Both the position numbers and the translations under genes were made by a program. DNA of 33,756 nucleotides from Neelides folsomi (Eukaryota > Arthropoda > Collembola > Neelipleona > Neelidae): assembly GCA_034687125.1 (NCBI GenBank), contig JAQGBZ010000545.1:1-33756 (forward strand). Reading direction: 5' to 3'. Below are positions 12,854-25,300 of the stretch, piece by piece; position 1 is the first letter of the stretch; each line of letters opens with the position of its first letter. The notes below the pieces were generated by a model that saw nothing but the letters and a program-made list of their open reading frames with translations, ran no database searches and was not told where the DNA came from.

Positions 12854-14497
12854 ACAACAATCCTTGCATCTCTTTCATGAAATCATCATAGGCGTCGTCT
12901 TTGCTTGGCTGCGGTGGATTTGGACGAGTTTGATAATGCGGATGTATTTGATGACCAATGTGGTATTCTAAAACAAAAATTATAATTATAATAATTAATC
13001 AAGTATACCTCATTTATAATTAAATAAAAATTAACAAATTAGATAGTTTAGAGTTTTTAAATTTATTTACCTTGTTTATTCGGTTTGTCGTCATCTTTCT
13101 TTGTTTTAACAGCCGTTGGAATAAAACGTGTCACATCAGCACTTAAACTCCTATAAGTAAAAAATAATATTATTATAAATAAAAGAAATAGAAATCTTAA
13201 CTTGTAGAAGGATTAACAGTATACAATAAAACCCTTTAAATGTTAAAATTACAGATTTTATAAAATTTTACCTTATTTGCGGTTTCGCTTCAATCATAGC
13301 TTCAGAAGAGATTTTGTCCTTGATAACAGGATTTGAACTATAAACGAGATTTCTCCTAAAGACATTCCCACCAGGTCCTCCACGTCCAAAATTGGGTCTT
13401 GGCATAAATGGCTGCATAGGTCCAGGAGGCGGTGGAGGTCTCATCATCTGCGGATTGTGGAAGCGAATCCTTGGAGGTGGTGGGACATAAAATTGTCCTC
13501 CAGGTGGAGGAGGCAAAAGTCGATTAGGTTGAAGTGGCATTGGACCTCTGCCCATATCTTTCGCTGCAGCGGCTGGTGGTGGATGAATTGAAGAAGACTG
13601 TGGTGGCATTAAATCCGTTCCTGGTGGCTTGAGTTCATCATCTGTTGCTTTCAATTCTTCAACTTCCCGCATGAACTTGTCCATTTCCGACAGTTGAAGA
13701 TCATCCGAAAACCGAACATTTTTCTCTTTATCTGAAGGTGCTTCTTCCTCCTCTGAATCTGAACCTGCATCGGAAAGTTCGGGCGGAGAGCCGGGAGGAA
13801 CACCTGGAGGTTCTTTCCCATTATAGGAGTTCTTGAGGATTGAGTGAATTTCTTCGGTTGATTCTCCTGGTAAAGGAATGTCAGCCACTGTGTTTGAAGT
13901 TGATGGGAGAGAAGGAGGAAGTGGGATATCTTCAACGGAGATTTGCTCTGCTTGCTTAACCGCTTCAAAATATTGAATCCTGTGGAATCTTCGTCTTTCG
14001 TAATCAGTTTCGATTTGCTTCAATTCATTCCAATAAGACGAGTCTTCTTTTTGCTATAAGATTAAAATAATCAATTAAATGCCTTTTAATACGATTATGT
14101 TAAATATTGATGTTAAAATGTACTTTATTAAAATTATTGTTAAATGATTGATAAATTAAGTAAATTAATTAAGGTAGTTAATTAAGGTATAATTCATAAA
14201 ATATCATACATAGAGCTTCATGACCCGATCGAGTGTTTCTTTTAACTTCTTTCGTTTATCTTTTAAAACTTTCTCTGCAAGAGGAGGAGCATCAACTGGA
14301 TTGAATTCAATTTCATCCAATTTGTCAAGTTCTTGAATAATTTGACCAGGGTCTTTGTTCTTAAGGACAGCAGTCCGAACAAGAAGTCGTTGTTTCTTGT
14401 TCTTCTTTAACTCTTTCTTCCTCGCTTCTTTCCTCGCTTGATCCGTGGGGTTCATGAACTTCCCACTCTTCGTCGTATTCACCGATCGTCTCCCCAT
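12852..14497 (-). CDS. WBP11: WW domain-binding protein 11, splicing factor, four exons
   Basis: The exons are 14210-14497, 13272-14053, 13071-13150 and 12852-12967, giving 421 residues; human WBP11 is about 640. WBP11 (SIPP1/NpwBP) is a nuclear spliceosomal protein whose proline-rich segments bind WW domains and which regulates PP1. The N-terminus is almost identical to the human protein (MGRRS, KSGKFMNPTDQARKEARK, ELKKNKKQR, EFNP, EKVLKDKRKKL). Later come an IPLP motif pair, an acidic Ser/Glu stretch followed by NVRFSDDLQLSEMDKF (the PP1-binding KVxF-like site in this family is VRFAD), poly-Pro blocks (PPPPGPMQP, PPPPRIRF) and the conserved end AKPQIRSLSADVTRFIPTA plus DDAYDDFMKEMQGLL. Its shorter length is mostly loss of proline-rich repeats. 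Confidence 0.94.
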
Positions 14498-15384
14498 TTT
14501 TCTGTAATATTGAAAAAGTCTTATTAATTAAACTATTATAATTGTTTTTTGTATAAAAGTACTGTGATTTTTTGTTTATTTAAAATATGGAACAATGTTG
14601 GGTTTATAAGTCTTTTTACCCTTTTAGAAATGCAGGGTTTGTGATATGTTCTTTCCAAATAGACCGATAAATTCCTTAAACTATCCTATCCACTTAAACA
14701 AATTATGGAAGAAATGAATTAACGCAAACGATTCTTATAAGAGTTTGAAAGTTTAATTAATATTTTGTGGAAAATAATCGTCTTCAATCACATTGTTTAA
14801 TTTGCAGCGAGTGCCGAATGCACAAATTGCAGTCTGTGTATCAATATGATATACTCGCACGGAATAAACTTTTATTGGGTGTTTTTCGCAATTTTCCCAA
14901 TAACGCCATCGGACTTTGGCATGCATGGTATAATAAATATTTGTTATATGTAATGTTGAGAGAACTTTACTTTTAATTCGACATTATTCGCTTTTGATGT
15001 TTCACCGTGAAGATTTGCATTTTTATGCTAAGATCGTTCAGTAAGTTTGAATAATTAACAAAATATGATCTTATTAATGAAACTGAAAGTTACTGCAATT
15101 CGCACATTTATTAAAACATGAAAAGTTAGTATCAATTTTTAGTTTAAAATTTAATATTTTAACGGCTAATATCTAAACTGTTACATTCATGAGGTATATT
15201 TTAAATATTTTGTAAATATAAATGTGTATTACAAAGTTTAACAAACTAAAATAGTTAAAAGGCCAATATTCATTTTGTATTTTGAACATTAAAAATGCAT
15301 TCATTTGAACATTCTGATGGACATGAGAAAAGAGACGGATTGCATAAAGAGGCACATTTGAAACATTTTAATTAGAAGCGTCGT
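14498..15384. other. Intergenic region between WBP11 and the SLC22 gene
   Basis: Both flanking genes are on the minus strand, so this holds the WBP11 promoter and the 3' UTR of the SLC22 gene; a minus-strand AATAAA is visible as TTTATT at 15107-15112. Two short ORFs (14767-14976 and 15173-15355) look like chance reading frames. Confidence 0.45.
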
Positions 15385-17670
15385 TTACGCCGGAGAAGTT
15401 GGGGAATTGAGAAGTTTTTCGTTTCTCTTCATTTCTTCATCTTCATCCTTTGCATTTGATAGACAGGTTTTCAATGTTCTGAATCCCGTGTCTCCCCTTC
15501 CGAAATTCTCCCCGTCTTCCAGCGACTGTGGCATTTGCTTCCTCACAGTCTCTGGGAGGAAAAGGGCGAGAAAAGCTGCCAGGAGAGCAACACAACCAAA
15601 GGTAATTGTTGGCACTCGAAAATCAAGCGTGTCCTAATTAAAAAGAGTATAAAAGATATTATTGATTAAATTCAACAAAAACTAATTTTTAATTAAAATA
15701 TATTTTATTAATTTAATTTAATTTAAAAATCTTACAAGGAGTCCAATAAGCGGTGTGAGCATTCCACTGAATCTTGCCGACATTGCTCCAATTCCAATAG
15801 CAGAGTTTCTCACAACAGTCGGAAATAATTCGGCAGTGTAATTATAAGCAATAGCAAAAGACCCAGCAATGGCCATTTTCCCAATTAATGTCAACATTGT
15901 GACAAACCATCCTTTGGGGATGAAAGCAACGATAATGCAAGCGACTCCCCCGAGCGTCATTAGAGAAGAACACAAACACCGCCGTCCTGTTTTATCAACA
16001 AAGAGCATGACCGTGATGTAACCGGGAATTTCAGCAAGGCCAATGAAGAACAAAACAAGGAAAGGATTTCCAAGAAGACTTCCGCTATTGAGAGAAAGGC
16101 CGTAGTAAACAAGACTATTGGCGAACCAATTCAAAGCAATGTTCAACATTCTTTTTCGCAAATTGGGAGTTCTGAACAAATCGGCAGTTCCATGGTTTAA
16201 TTGTTCGACATTTGCTCCTGTCAGCCCTTGCTCGCGAATCTTATCTTCGAAATCTTCACTAATCTCCAATTTGTTCACTTTGACTCCTTTTCGTATAATG
16301 GCAATTCCTTCTTCTTTTCTTCCTTGGCCCCACAACCAACGAACAGACTCGTCAATTAACCTGACCGATTTTATTTTAATTTATTTTACTAAACATTATT
16401 TCAGTTAATTATTTCAGTATGAATCTCGTTAATTTCTGACAATAATAAAACAAAATTCTAAAACTTACCACCAATGCCCAACAATACAAAGAGCATGAAG
16501 AGCATAAACAACTTGAAGAGTCGTTGGATCTTTAATGACATAACCCCAAAATGCCACCACCATGACTCCAACGGCAAATGCGGCGCTGAACATTGTTCCA
16601 CAAATTGTTCGTTTGCTCCCTCCAATGAGTTCCATTGCTTCAAAACAACATTTGATTCCATTTACTTATTCATATACATAGTTAAAGGTCAATTTCTTGA
16701 ATAATCTTAATTAGCAGAGTAACTTACAAAGGACGAATCCTGTGACGTAAGCTCCTCCAGACCCAAACATCCCATAGAAGAACAAAGATCCGGTGTAAAG
16801 ATAGAAATTGGGGATGAAGGCAGTGACGAGGCCGGCGATTAATTGGCACACACCAGAAATACAAAATATCGTCTTACGCCCATATCTAATCCAAATTAAT
16901 CATTTAATTGATATCTAATTGACTCGATGAGTGAACGATAATAACAATATTTAAAATCTTCATTTTATACTTGTCAGCTAGAGATCCAAGTAAAATGGCC
17001 CCAATAAGAACTCCAAACATGTACACGGATTGATGCATTGACCTTTCCCATCTTTTCTCGCATACCAGGTCCCACTACACATTTATAAGATAACTATAAA
17101 TACTAATATATGACTAATATTTCCTCTATCTCCGCACATCAGTATTAAGTACTTAGTTTTAAACGGACTTTGAATTACTTACATCTTTGACTTTCGTGTA
17201 AGGATAATATGTGGAGTCATAGATAAATTTTCCTCCACATGACACGACCTCTCGCACATTGTTGACCAATTCGTACTTATGACATTTATCCAAAGCATCT
17301 CCTTTGAGCGGTATATAATTGGCAAGTTGAGCTATGTCGAATCCTCCACCGGCAGTTCCGTTGTCAATCTCCTTTATGAAGCATCTGTGAGTACAGAAGA
17401 TGTATTTAAAAATACCGAGTGGTTAAAACCAACCTGTGATTCGGCGTGGGGGAGACCATGGTGAGGGAAAGCATATGGATCCCGGCAAGGAAGGCAGAAA
17501 GAAGATGTAAAAAATGTTGTCGAAGTTGGTAAGTCCCAAAATCCCCTAAAATTTACTTTGAATTATTTTCCTGCCCTTGGTCAATATTTACCTAAATATA
17601 ATAAAATTGCAACAAACGGGATGATACCGAGTTGGGCGATGAGTTCTTCGAGGAGCGGATCTCCATGCAT
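15385..17670 (-). CDS. SLC22 organic cation/anion transporter (major facilitator superfamily), eight exons
   Basis: The exons, in transcript order, are 17628-17670, 17434-17545, 17183-17384, 16971-17074, 16728-16885, 16469-16637, 15736-16360 and 15385-15633, giving 553 residues, the usual SLC22 length. SLC22 proteins carry organic cations, anions or carnitine across the plasma membrane. The model shows the family layout: a short N-terminus ending LGDFGTYQ, TM1, a large extracellular loop with cysteines (NHRC, DKC, VSCGG) ending in WDLVCEKRW, LADKYGRK (MFS signature), FVLSMELIGGSKRT, HWWLIDESVRWL (the PESxRWL-like motif), YTAELFPTVVRNSAIG and LPETVRKQMPQSLEDGE. The ATG at 17670 gives the short N-terminus expected. 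Exon 1 has two possible donors of the same phase. Substrate is unknown; among insects the closest group would be Orct-type carriers. Confidence 0.9.
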
Positions 17671-20593
17671 GATGAAAGACCCCACGTGGGAAAGTGACCG
17701 TCTTGGTTTCCGTGCTCCAGCAATTGATTTCTCCGACTGTGTTCAGAGCATGCCCGGAGAGATAAATAAAGACCGTTCCTCCTTACGACCCTCCTTGGCC
17801 ATGTGTAAACTCTCTTTGGAATCAAAGAGAAAAGTTTGATCTCTGAGGACTCTTCCACCTCTGTTCTTCTCTGCCTTCAAATGATGTCTGGTGCATGGAA
17901 AAGTGATAGAAGCGGATGAGTTACAGGACCAACTCCCTACTCAATATTCAACCCATCACACAAAAAACATGAAAGGAAAGGAAAGAGAGCGATAACTCAA
18001 TAATGAATGAATGTGATGTTTTTGTAGAGAAGTGATGATATAAGGAATTTGTAAAACAACTTGTATTGTTTAGATTTTATCCTACTACAATGTAGATAAT
18101 ACGCATTCTACTTTTAATGTTTATTCGTAACTATAATCAAGCGTTTCCCTTTACTCCTATTTTATTCCGACCAACTCGAGTCAACCACTCGTCGAATTCA
18201 ATTGCTTCCTTCGTTAGAACATCAATTGGAAGTTTCCTAGCAAATTGACAACAAGACTTTTCTAATTAACCACATAAATACAATCAAGAACGGTCTTAAT
18301 ATAACTGCATGTAATTTATCCTGTTCAATAATTATCTATTTTCTCTTCCATATAATGAGTACTCCTAGTGCAACTACTTTGGATAAATATTTTGTAGCGT
18401 ACTGATTCACTCATTTCTATAATAAACTCCTATCAATTTCTTGGTCTTTATGCGTGCTATTAAAATGAACACTCTGGAACATTAAAAGGACATTGGATGA
18501 ATGATAATGATAATGGAAGGAGTCAATATTAAGAACTCATTATCAATTCACACTCCTAAATATTCATTTATTATCCTTGTGTGGGACAATTTAAGAGCTC
18601 TGCTTATTGTTAGTTTAGAGTCTTATCTTAAAATTAGGACTTTCATTGTGGTCAGGTCAGTTACTTCGAATTGTCCCTTCAATGGATGGATTTAACATTT
18701 AGATAATAGATTCGGAATAAGTCCGAATTAAATGACCATGCCAGGATTACGATGTTTTGTCTAAGTTATAATAGAATAGCTGAATTAGCAAATTATACCA
18801 CTCTATTGAATCAATTGTGTTAGTTGAGTGAGGCATAAAGTAAATTTCGGTGTTGAATTGGAAATCTAATCTCGTGAGACAAAAAGCGTGAGATGTAACA
18901 TGGGACATCATATTGGAAAGAGAATTGAACTGTTTTAGTGTTGTAAAATTCAATATATCAGTAATACTCTATACTTATACGTCTATATTTATGTTTGTAT
19001 GTAAATGTGTGTAAAATATAAAGTCCTTTATGTTATGGGAAAGAGAGCGAAATCGATAACGGAAGTATGGTACAGATCCCTCTGTATAAGATTCTTTAAT
19101 AAACAGTATTATTATAAATGTCATACATCTGAGGAATTATAAAGCAAACACAATTTATTATTTATTTTGCATTCTTTAAAATAAATGTGGAGTAACGATA
19201 TTAAATGAAATGATAAAAGATAAAATGTGAAATTGGGTTGAAGGCCAAATTGAAGAAAATGTTTGGCAATTTTTTTGAATTCTCTTGTACGGTTTCTTCA
19301 TGGGATGAATTGAAATGTTTAAAAATTATTGAAATATTTGACATTCCAAAGAGTGAAGAAAAGGAATGGAAATGGTTATGCTTAAATGGTTCCATTGAAT
19401 TGTAATGTACAAAGTTTTTGGTTGGTAAACTCATTTTAAATCAGTTTGAATTGTTATTACAAGAAAAGCGTGAATTATTCACGCGGGTTGAGCTCTAATA
19501 TGAGAGAAGTTTAAAAAGTTTCTCTGTCAAATCAATCCAACGGGGGATGAAAGGGCCAAGACTTCTGAATTCTGATTGAACTGATTGAACTCGTTCAAAG
19601 CCCAAACTTCTTTTTGTCTACTTTAACTCTCAGATTGTGACTTCATGTCAAAGACTTGTACAAAATAGCTATACAATGTATGCTTATAGTTAAAGACCCA
19701 ACTTTTTGAATACCTTTGCATAAATCTAAAAACTGTTTCTTGTCTTATTTCCGTTCTACATATTATATGAGTGCAAAAATGGCATTTCTTTATATTGAAT
19801 TCAACAATCAACATGCCCTACCAATAAGATGACTAACTCTATAGCTGAACATACTAATACTATATAATCACTCAATTAAACATAATTATTCATTAGATTC
19901 TATGTACTTTTTGGTGTTGTTATTTGTATTATGCAATATCCCATTTTTAAAGCTAAATAATTTAGATTTTCGGTTCTTCAAAGATGATAGATTTATTACA
20001 TCGAATATAAAATAATTGCAGAATTGTATAATTATGTTTATTATTATAATATTAGACATACTCTAGTCTAGATTATATTATGTAATTTATTTTGACATTG
20101 TAGGAAAGGTTTTATTGATTCGAGAGATTTTATTTATTCAAAATTGCATTGTGGGGGATATGAGATAGATGCGTGCAATTTGTAACTGAAATGTTACATT
20201 TCTTATAGGGGGAATACACACATAAGAAAGTGGAGGGGAAGCTTTTGCACTAGATATACTTATTTACATACACCAATTTACAAGATAATAGGTCTTATAA
20301 GTCCGAGGACGTACCAATAGTACAGAGTATTCTAATCTATCTATTCATGCTATTCACCCCTCTGGCCAAGAGTTGAATATTTGAATTTGACTTTATAAAA
20401 CCAATCTGTTGAATCTATCAATTCATCAATTCCTTTTCATGTATAAATTCAATAATGGGTTAATATCATTTGTATTGAAGTAATCCTGTTAGTTATCCAA
20501 CACTCTGTATTAAACATTGAAGAGAATTTAACCATTTTTGACAAACTTGATCCTGAGTTAAATTTTGGGAGTGGTTGACATTAAAATTTAATC
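17671..20593. other. Divergent intergenic region, no gene recognised
   Basis: This 2.9-kb AT-rich stretch separates the divergent SLC22 and dCMP deaminase genes and must contain both promoters. Several ORFs of 60-93 codons occur on both strands (17558-17858, 18501-18695, 18747-18953, 19201-19434, 19623-19814) but none resembles a known family or is flanked by convincing splice sites that extend it. No tandem repeat, transposon terminus or RNA gene was noticed. Confidence 0.5.
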
Positions 20594-21469
20594 ATGGGCG
20601 ATGCTTTAAAAGTGAGTTAACATCAAAATAAACATATAACGTTTATAAATTTTATATAATTATTTATTGAAAGTGTCGATAGGTTAAAAAAATTGTTGTA
20701 TCTTGTTAATGAGTTCAAATGAACTTCTTTTTCGTTAGATAGAAGAGAATCTTGAAGTTTTTTTAATTGAGGGGTCGGAGAAGCGTGAGCATTATCTCAA
20801 TTGGGATGATTACTTCATGTCAGTTGCATTTCTCTCTGCCATGAGGAGCAAGGATCCCTGCACCCAGGTCACCAAAATCTAATAAATTATAAAATATCTT
20901 ATCTTACTAATATTCATATTCATGGCATAGGTGGGGGCTTGCATCGTCAATGAAGCCAATAAAATCATTGGAATTGGATACAATGGCTTGCCTTTTGGAT
21001 GCAGCGACGATCAATTCCCTTGGGGGAAAGCTTCCGACGATCCTCTCAAAAATAAATATTTTTTCGGTAATAATTTATAAATCCTTTAAATTAACTTTTA
21101 TATAATAAACATATTGATTATATTTTACTATCCTTAATTGATTGGTTTCATTTTAGTTTGCCATGCGGAGATGAATGCAATTTTGAACAAAATTGTAGGG
21201 GAATTGAAGGACTGTCGAATTTACGTTGCTCTTTTCCCTTGTAATGAATGTGCGAAACTCATTATTCAATCTGGAATTAAAAGGGTAAAAACAGCAAGAC
21301 ATTACTTTTAATTACTAAAAGAGGAATATGAACCTCTTATCATTTATTTATGTCATTTATATATTAGGTCATTTACTGCTCTGACAAAAATTGGAATAAA
21401 CCGGAATGTGAAGCAACTAGGCTGATGTTCGATGCTGCTGGAATAATTTATGAGTTCGTTTTAATTTAA
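20594..21469 (+). CDS. DCTD: Deoxycytidylate (dCMP) deaminase, five exons
   Basis: The exons are 20594-20611, 20739-20867, 20931-21066, 21157-21284 and 21368-21469, giving 170 residues (human 178). The enzyme deaminates dCMP to dUMP, feeding thymidylate synthesis, and is allosterically controlled by dCTP and dTTP. The zinc site is complete: His97 and catalytic Glu99 in CHAEMNAI, and Cys123 and Cys126 in [18 protein letters not shown]. Other near-identical segments are [26 protein letters not shown] and [15 protein letters not shown]. The C-terminus is shorter than in vertebrates. The first exon is only 18 nt (MGDALK); it is chosen because it supplies an ATG in phase with a good donor (GTGAGT), but it is the least certain part of the model. 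The gene lies head to tail with CCDC174. Confidence 0.92.
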
Positions 21470-21498
21470 ATTAGCATATTTTCGATTATTTCCTTATA

Positions 21499-21720
21499 AT
21501 GCTAAAAGTTCTGATTCCCAATAATATTCCAAAGATATTGTTATACAACAAATATTGTTTATTTCGTATATTGGTATTAACCTTTGTTTGTCTATGTGTA
21601 TTTATTATAGGAAATTTATACCTAAACAGAAAACTATCACCATCAACTTTGACTCCACCAACTGGATCAAACCGACCGAATGACGATAAAAAACAATCAA
21701 GAATTAAAAAATATATTTAA
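21499..21720 (+). CDS. Possible small single-pass membrane protein, hypothetical
   Basis: This 73-residue ORF begins 29 bases after the dCMP deaminase stop codon on the same strand. It has a strongly hydrophobic segment at about residues 19-42 (CLFRILVLTFVCLCVFIIGN), followed by a short Ser/Thr/Pro-rich stretch and a basic Lys/Arg tail, an arrangement typical of small type II or tail-facing membrane proteins. It resembles no family I know. It lies where the 3' UTR of the deaminase should be, so it could be a second cistron, a separate gene or a chance ORF in AT-rich DNA, which readily encodes hydrophobic residues. Confidence 0.25.
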   Translation: MLKVLIPNNIPKILLYNKYCLFRILVLTFVCLCVFIIGNLYLNRKLSPSTLTPPTGSNRPNDDKKQSRIKKYI

Positions 21721-22361
21721 AAATTGATACTTTTGACAATTACATTCACAGTTTAACAGTTCACAGCTTTAAAAATTTAATCTCATCTTTATATTCCATT
21801 TTATATAACGTTTTATATAACTTTTTATAATCGCATGAATACGAGCTTATTGTGTTTATCCATATTCAATTAAATTATCATATTTTACAAATTGTTTTAA
21901 TATTTTATTTGCATACTATATGTTTGATCATTGATAATTAACAGGTTTAACTATCTATGAATAAATTACTTTGCTGTTTCTAATCTTTGTGTTTTCACAA
22001 ACTCATTTAACCAAACATCATCTTTTCATCTTTACATGCCTGTTTAGCAAATTGTAAATGCTTTCCCACTTTAATTCGTAGTGCATTGAATTCTAGCTAT
22101 TGTTGCATGTTGGGTTGATTGATAATATTCGTAGTGCATTGAAAATAAAAACTGCGCAAAGCTCGAACGAGTATCAAAAGTCACAATAAAATAAAGTCAA
22201 AGAAAACGAGAGCAAGAGCAAAGAGCAAAAGTTCAAGTTTAAGAGTTTAGAAAAAACACCGAACAACTTATTTAAAAATCTTAATTGAATTTTGTTAACA
22301 CCATTTTGTTTTATTATCGCGCTGTCTTCTAATAAATTACTTTATTTAATTTATCTTTAAA
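21721..22361 (+). promoter_or_regulatory. Upstream region of CCDC174
   Basis: AT-rich spacer between dCMP deaminase and CCDC174 with no recognisable gene. It presumably contains the deaminase 3' end and the CCDC174 promoter and 5' UTR. A 17-base direct repeat with core TTCGTAGTGCATTGAA is visible near 22076-22091 and 22128-22143. Confidence 0.35.
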
Positions 22362-25300
22362 ATGTCCAAAAATCTCAGTGGTTTTCACGCGAATGATGTA
22401 AGTAATATTCTTTAATTATTTTATTATACGGTGTATATAAATCTTAACTTTCATATGGACGGAGAAGATGACCCTGAGGGATCTGTAGTATATAATATAT
22501 AATAATTTTTTGAATTGATTAAGGGTTTAATTGAATTAAAAGCGGAACTTCATCGTAAGCAACTTGAACTCCTCGCATCACGTTCCTCACTGGGTGGACA
22601 TTCCGGAGCCATCAAGAGACAACGGACGGAGAAACCCAAAGAGAAAAAGAATGCAGGGATCGAAAAGCGAAATGCCAAGGATCTTGCTGAAGTTGCAGAA
22701 GCAGAGAAAACATATGAGAAAGCAAAGTAATTAACACAATTTTATGACTTTGTTTACAATTTAAAGAGTTAAGGTTCAATAAATTCCAATTTTTAAATTG
22801 TATTTATTGTTAGCAATTAAAATAATGCATTATATATAAATAAACATTAACCAATAATGGCCATTTATCATAATTGCAATTATGTGAGATGATCATAAAA
22901 ATTTAATATTTGTTTTGTTAAAATTAATTTGATTTTCTTTATTAGATCCATTCTAGAAGCTAAAAGTCGATTATACGAAACAATGACGGCCGATGCATTA
23001 AATCACGACGAACACGAACATCCCGTTCTCGCTAACTCCCTCGTCAACTTCCAAGCAAAGGCCCTTGAGAATCTCCATGAAAAAAGGAACTCCCGGCTCC
23101 AAACTTCCACCACCCGCACCCGCGTAACAAAAATGGTAGACGAGTCCGGGGTTGAGTATGCCGAGTTTACGGATCATTTCGGCCGTACGCGGACATGTCC
23201 TTTGGGAGAGCTTGAAAAGGTCCTAGCTGAAAACGGTCTTTCCAACGATCTTGACAACTCTCTTCCTCCCACGTTGACTAAAGCTCAGGATGAGACATTA
23301 GCTCTTGATGAGGCTCGGGAGGAAATGCACGTGAAGTGGAGGAAAGAAACGGACGAGGCGGCAGACAAAGACTACGTTCACTATCAAGACGTCCTTTATG
23401 ACGGTACGGTGATTTTAATTCCCATCACACAAGTCTTTAATTCCCTCACGCATACGTTTAATTCCCTTACCCATTTATCAACTTTTATAACAATGAAAGG
23501 GTTAAAAGAATCTTGGAAAGTTTTAAAAGAATGAAAATCGATTTCCAATCTGTTCATTTCCTCCAAGGTAAACAAATATTAAGATTGAAGGTCCAAACTT
23601 GCTATATTCATAATTCATAATAATAATACTCATAAATACATAATAGACAAATATAATACTTATTGTATAAGGTATATGGTACCATACATGAACTTTTTCA
23701 TTAAAAGTAAACCATCTGATCTTGAGAAGAAGCATCTACATTTTTAGCTTTGAAGTTAAAATGATTAAAAAGATTACAATATAGCGATGCATAGCTCATT
23801 TAGATCTATCGATTCCTTTGTACCCGAAACATCCATCTTCTGTTGTGAGTTATAAAGTTGAAAAATGTCAAGTGCCCTTGGGACATTTGCAATCTCCTCA
23901 CTCTCACATATTTTCCTCCCCTTTGAATCACTCACCCATTTGGATTGATGTTCAAACTGATTGTTTAGCACTTTGAAGTCAGTCGAGACGTCGACGACGC
24001 GAGGGAGTGAAAAAGTCATAAAAATCCGCCTATGAGTTGATAACAACAGAGACATTGTCCTCATAAATTTTTTTGCCCCACATTTCCACTCCTTGATGTT
24101 TTATTTTATCCAGTAGAGCAGAGACGAGGATTAAGTTTGGTTATGTCATGTTAAGTAAGTCATAAAAAGGGAATAATACGAGCATTGAGTCCATACGTAT
24201 TGCACTTATTACGTTCTTCAATGGGATGATCTCCTCAATTCTCATTCTCTCCACTCACGTTCATCCGAAGGGGACAGATTGGGAGATGGGGTTTTATTTC
24301 AGATCTTCATCTCGTGAGCTTACACATAATGGTTTTTCTCCAAACTCTCAAATGCACACATCCAAGGCGGAATTGAGGATTCGCTTCCTTTTACGTTTCT
24401 TAATGGAATTTCTCCTTTGGAGTTGGCCATATCGAATTACATTCCGTCTTCTGTATGTTTGAGCTGGGTTGGGACGATGGCAGCCGGCTCCTGTGGGATC
24501 ACGAAACGAATGGGAAAACCGTTTTGATATGTATAAAAAAAGCCCAGCGTAGCGTGGGAGTCTTTGAGGACCAAAGCTGATTAGGAGCGAAGTTCTTTAT
24601 ATGAAACAACAACAAAGTGAAACTTCATTTACAATTCACGTGATAAGTTCAGTATAAATAAAATAGTGTTTAGATATTAGTAGGGTGTTTTACTTATATT
24701 TTAGAACACACCCCCGTCCACATGCATAATTCAAGATGGAAAATGAGGAGAAATTAGAAAGTTTCGCCAACTTTCTTTAAGGATGTTTATTAAGACACGC
24801 GTCCTTGCGTTGAGGATAATAATATACTTCTACTTCACATATTATTTATTATACCAATGTATAAATCTTTTTTCTTCCAGTGCAATTTCCGAGCATGAAA
24901 TATCCGAATATAAGAAAGTTTTCTAATTTTTCAACCTGCTCCTTTTTCCCTCAAAGTTTTTTTCCCCTCATATGAGTTTAATTAAGGGGAGTGTTAACCG
25001 CTTGTTCTACTTTTAACTTCAAATGGAAAATGCAGCTAAAATAAATATTTACTCATTTCTTGCTAATTATCCCGATTGGACTTTAAATTCTGAACTCACT
25101 CAGAAAATTATAAATTCTTGAAGGACTCAAAAGATCTCTAAATTATTAGAAATTTGAGATCTTGAGATCTCATTTGAGTGGAGAATTGGGAGAGCAAAGA
25201 AGTAAAGGAAGTTTGTAAATAAATGGGCAAGTTCTTCTTTGATTGAAACTTCCGAGCTGATGAGCTTAACTTTTCCAATTGGGGATTAGTCGGAAGAGCT

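Noticed and set aside
23774..24064. 96-codon minus-strand ORF near the start of the giant intron
   Set aside because: No family match from reading and no supporting splice signals; not enough to call a gene.
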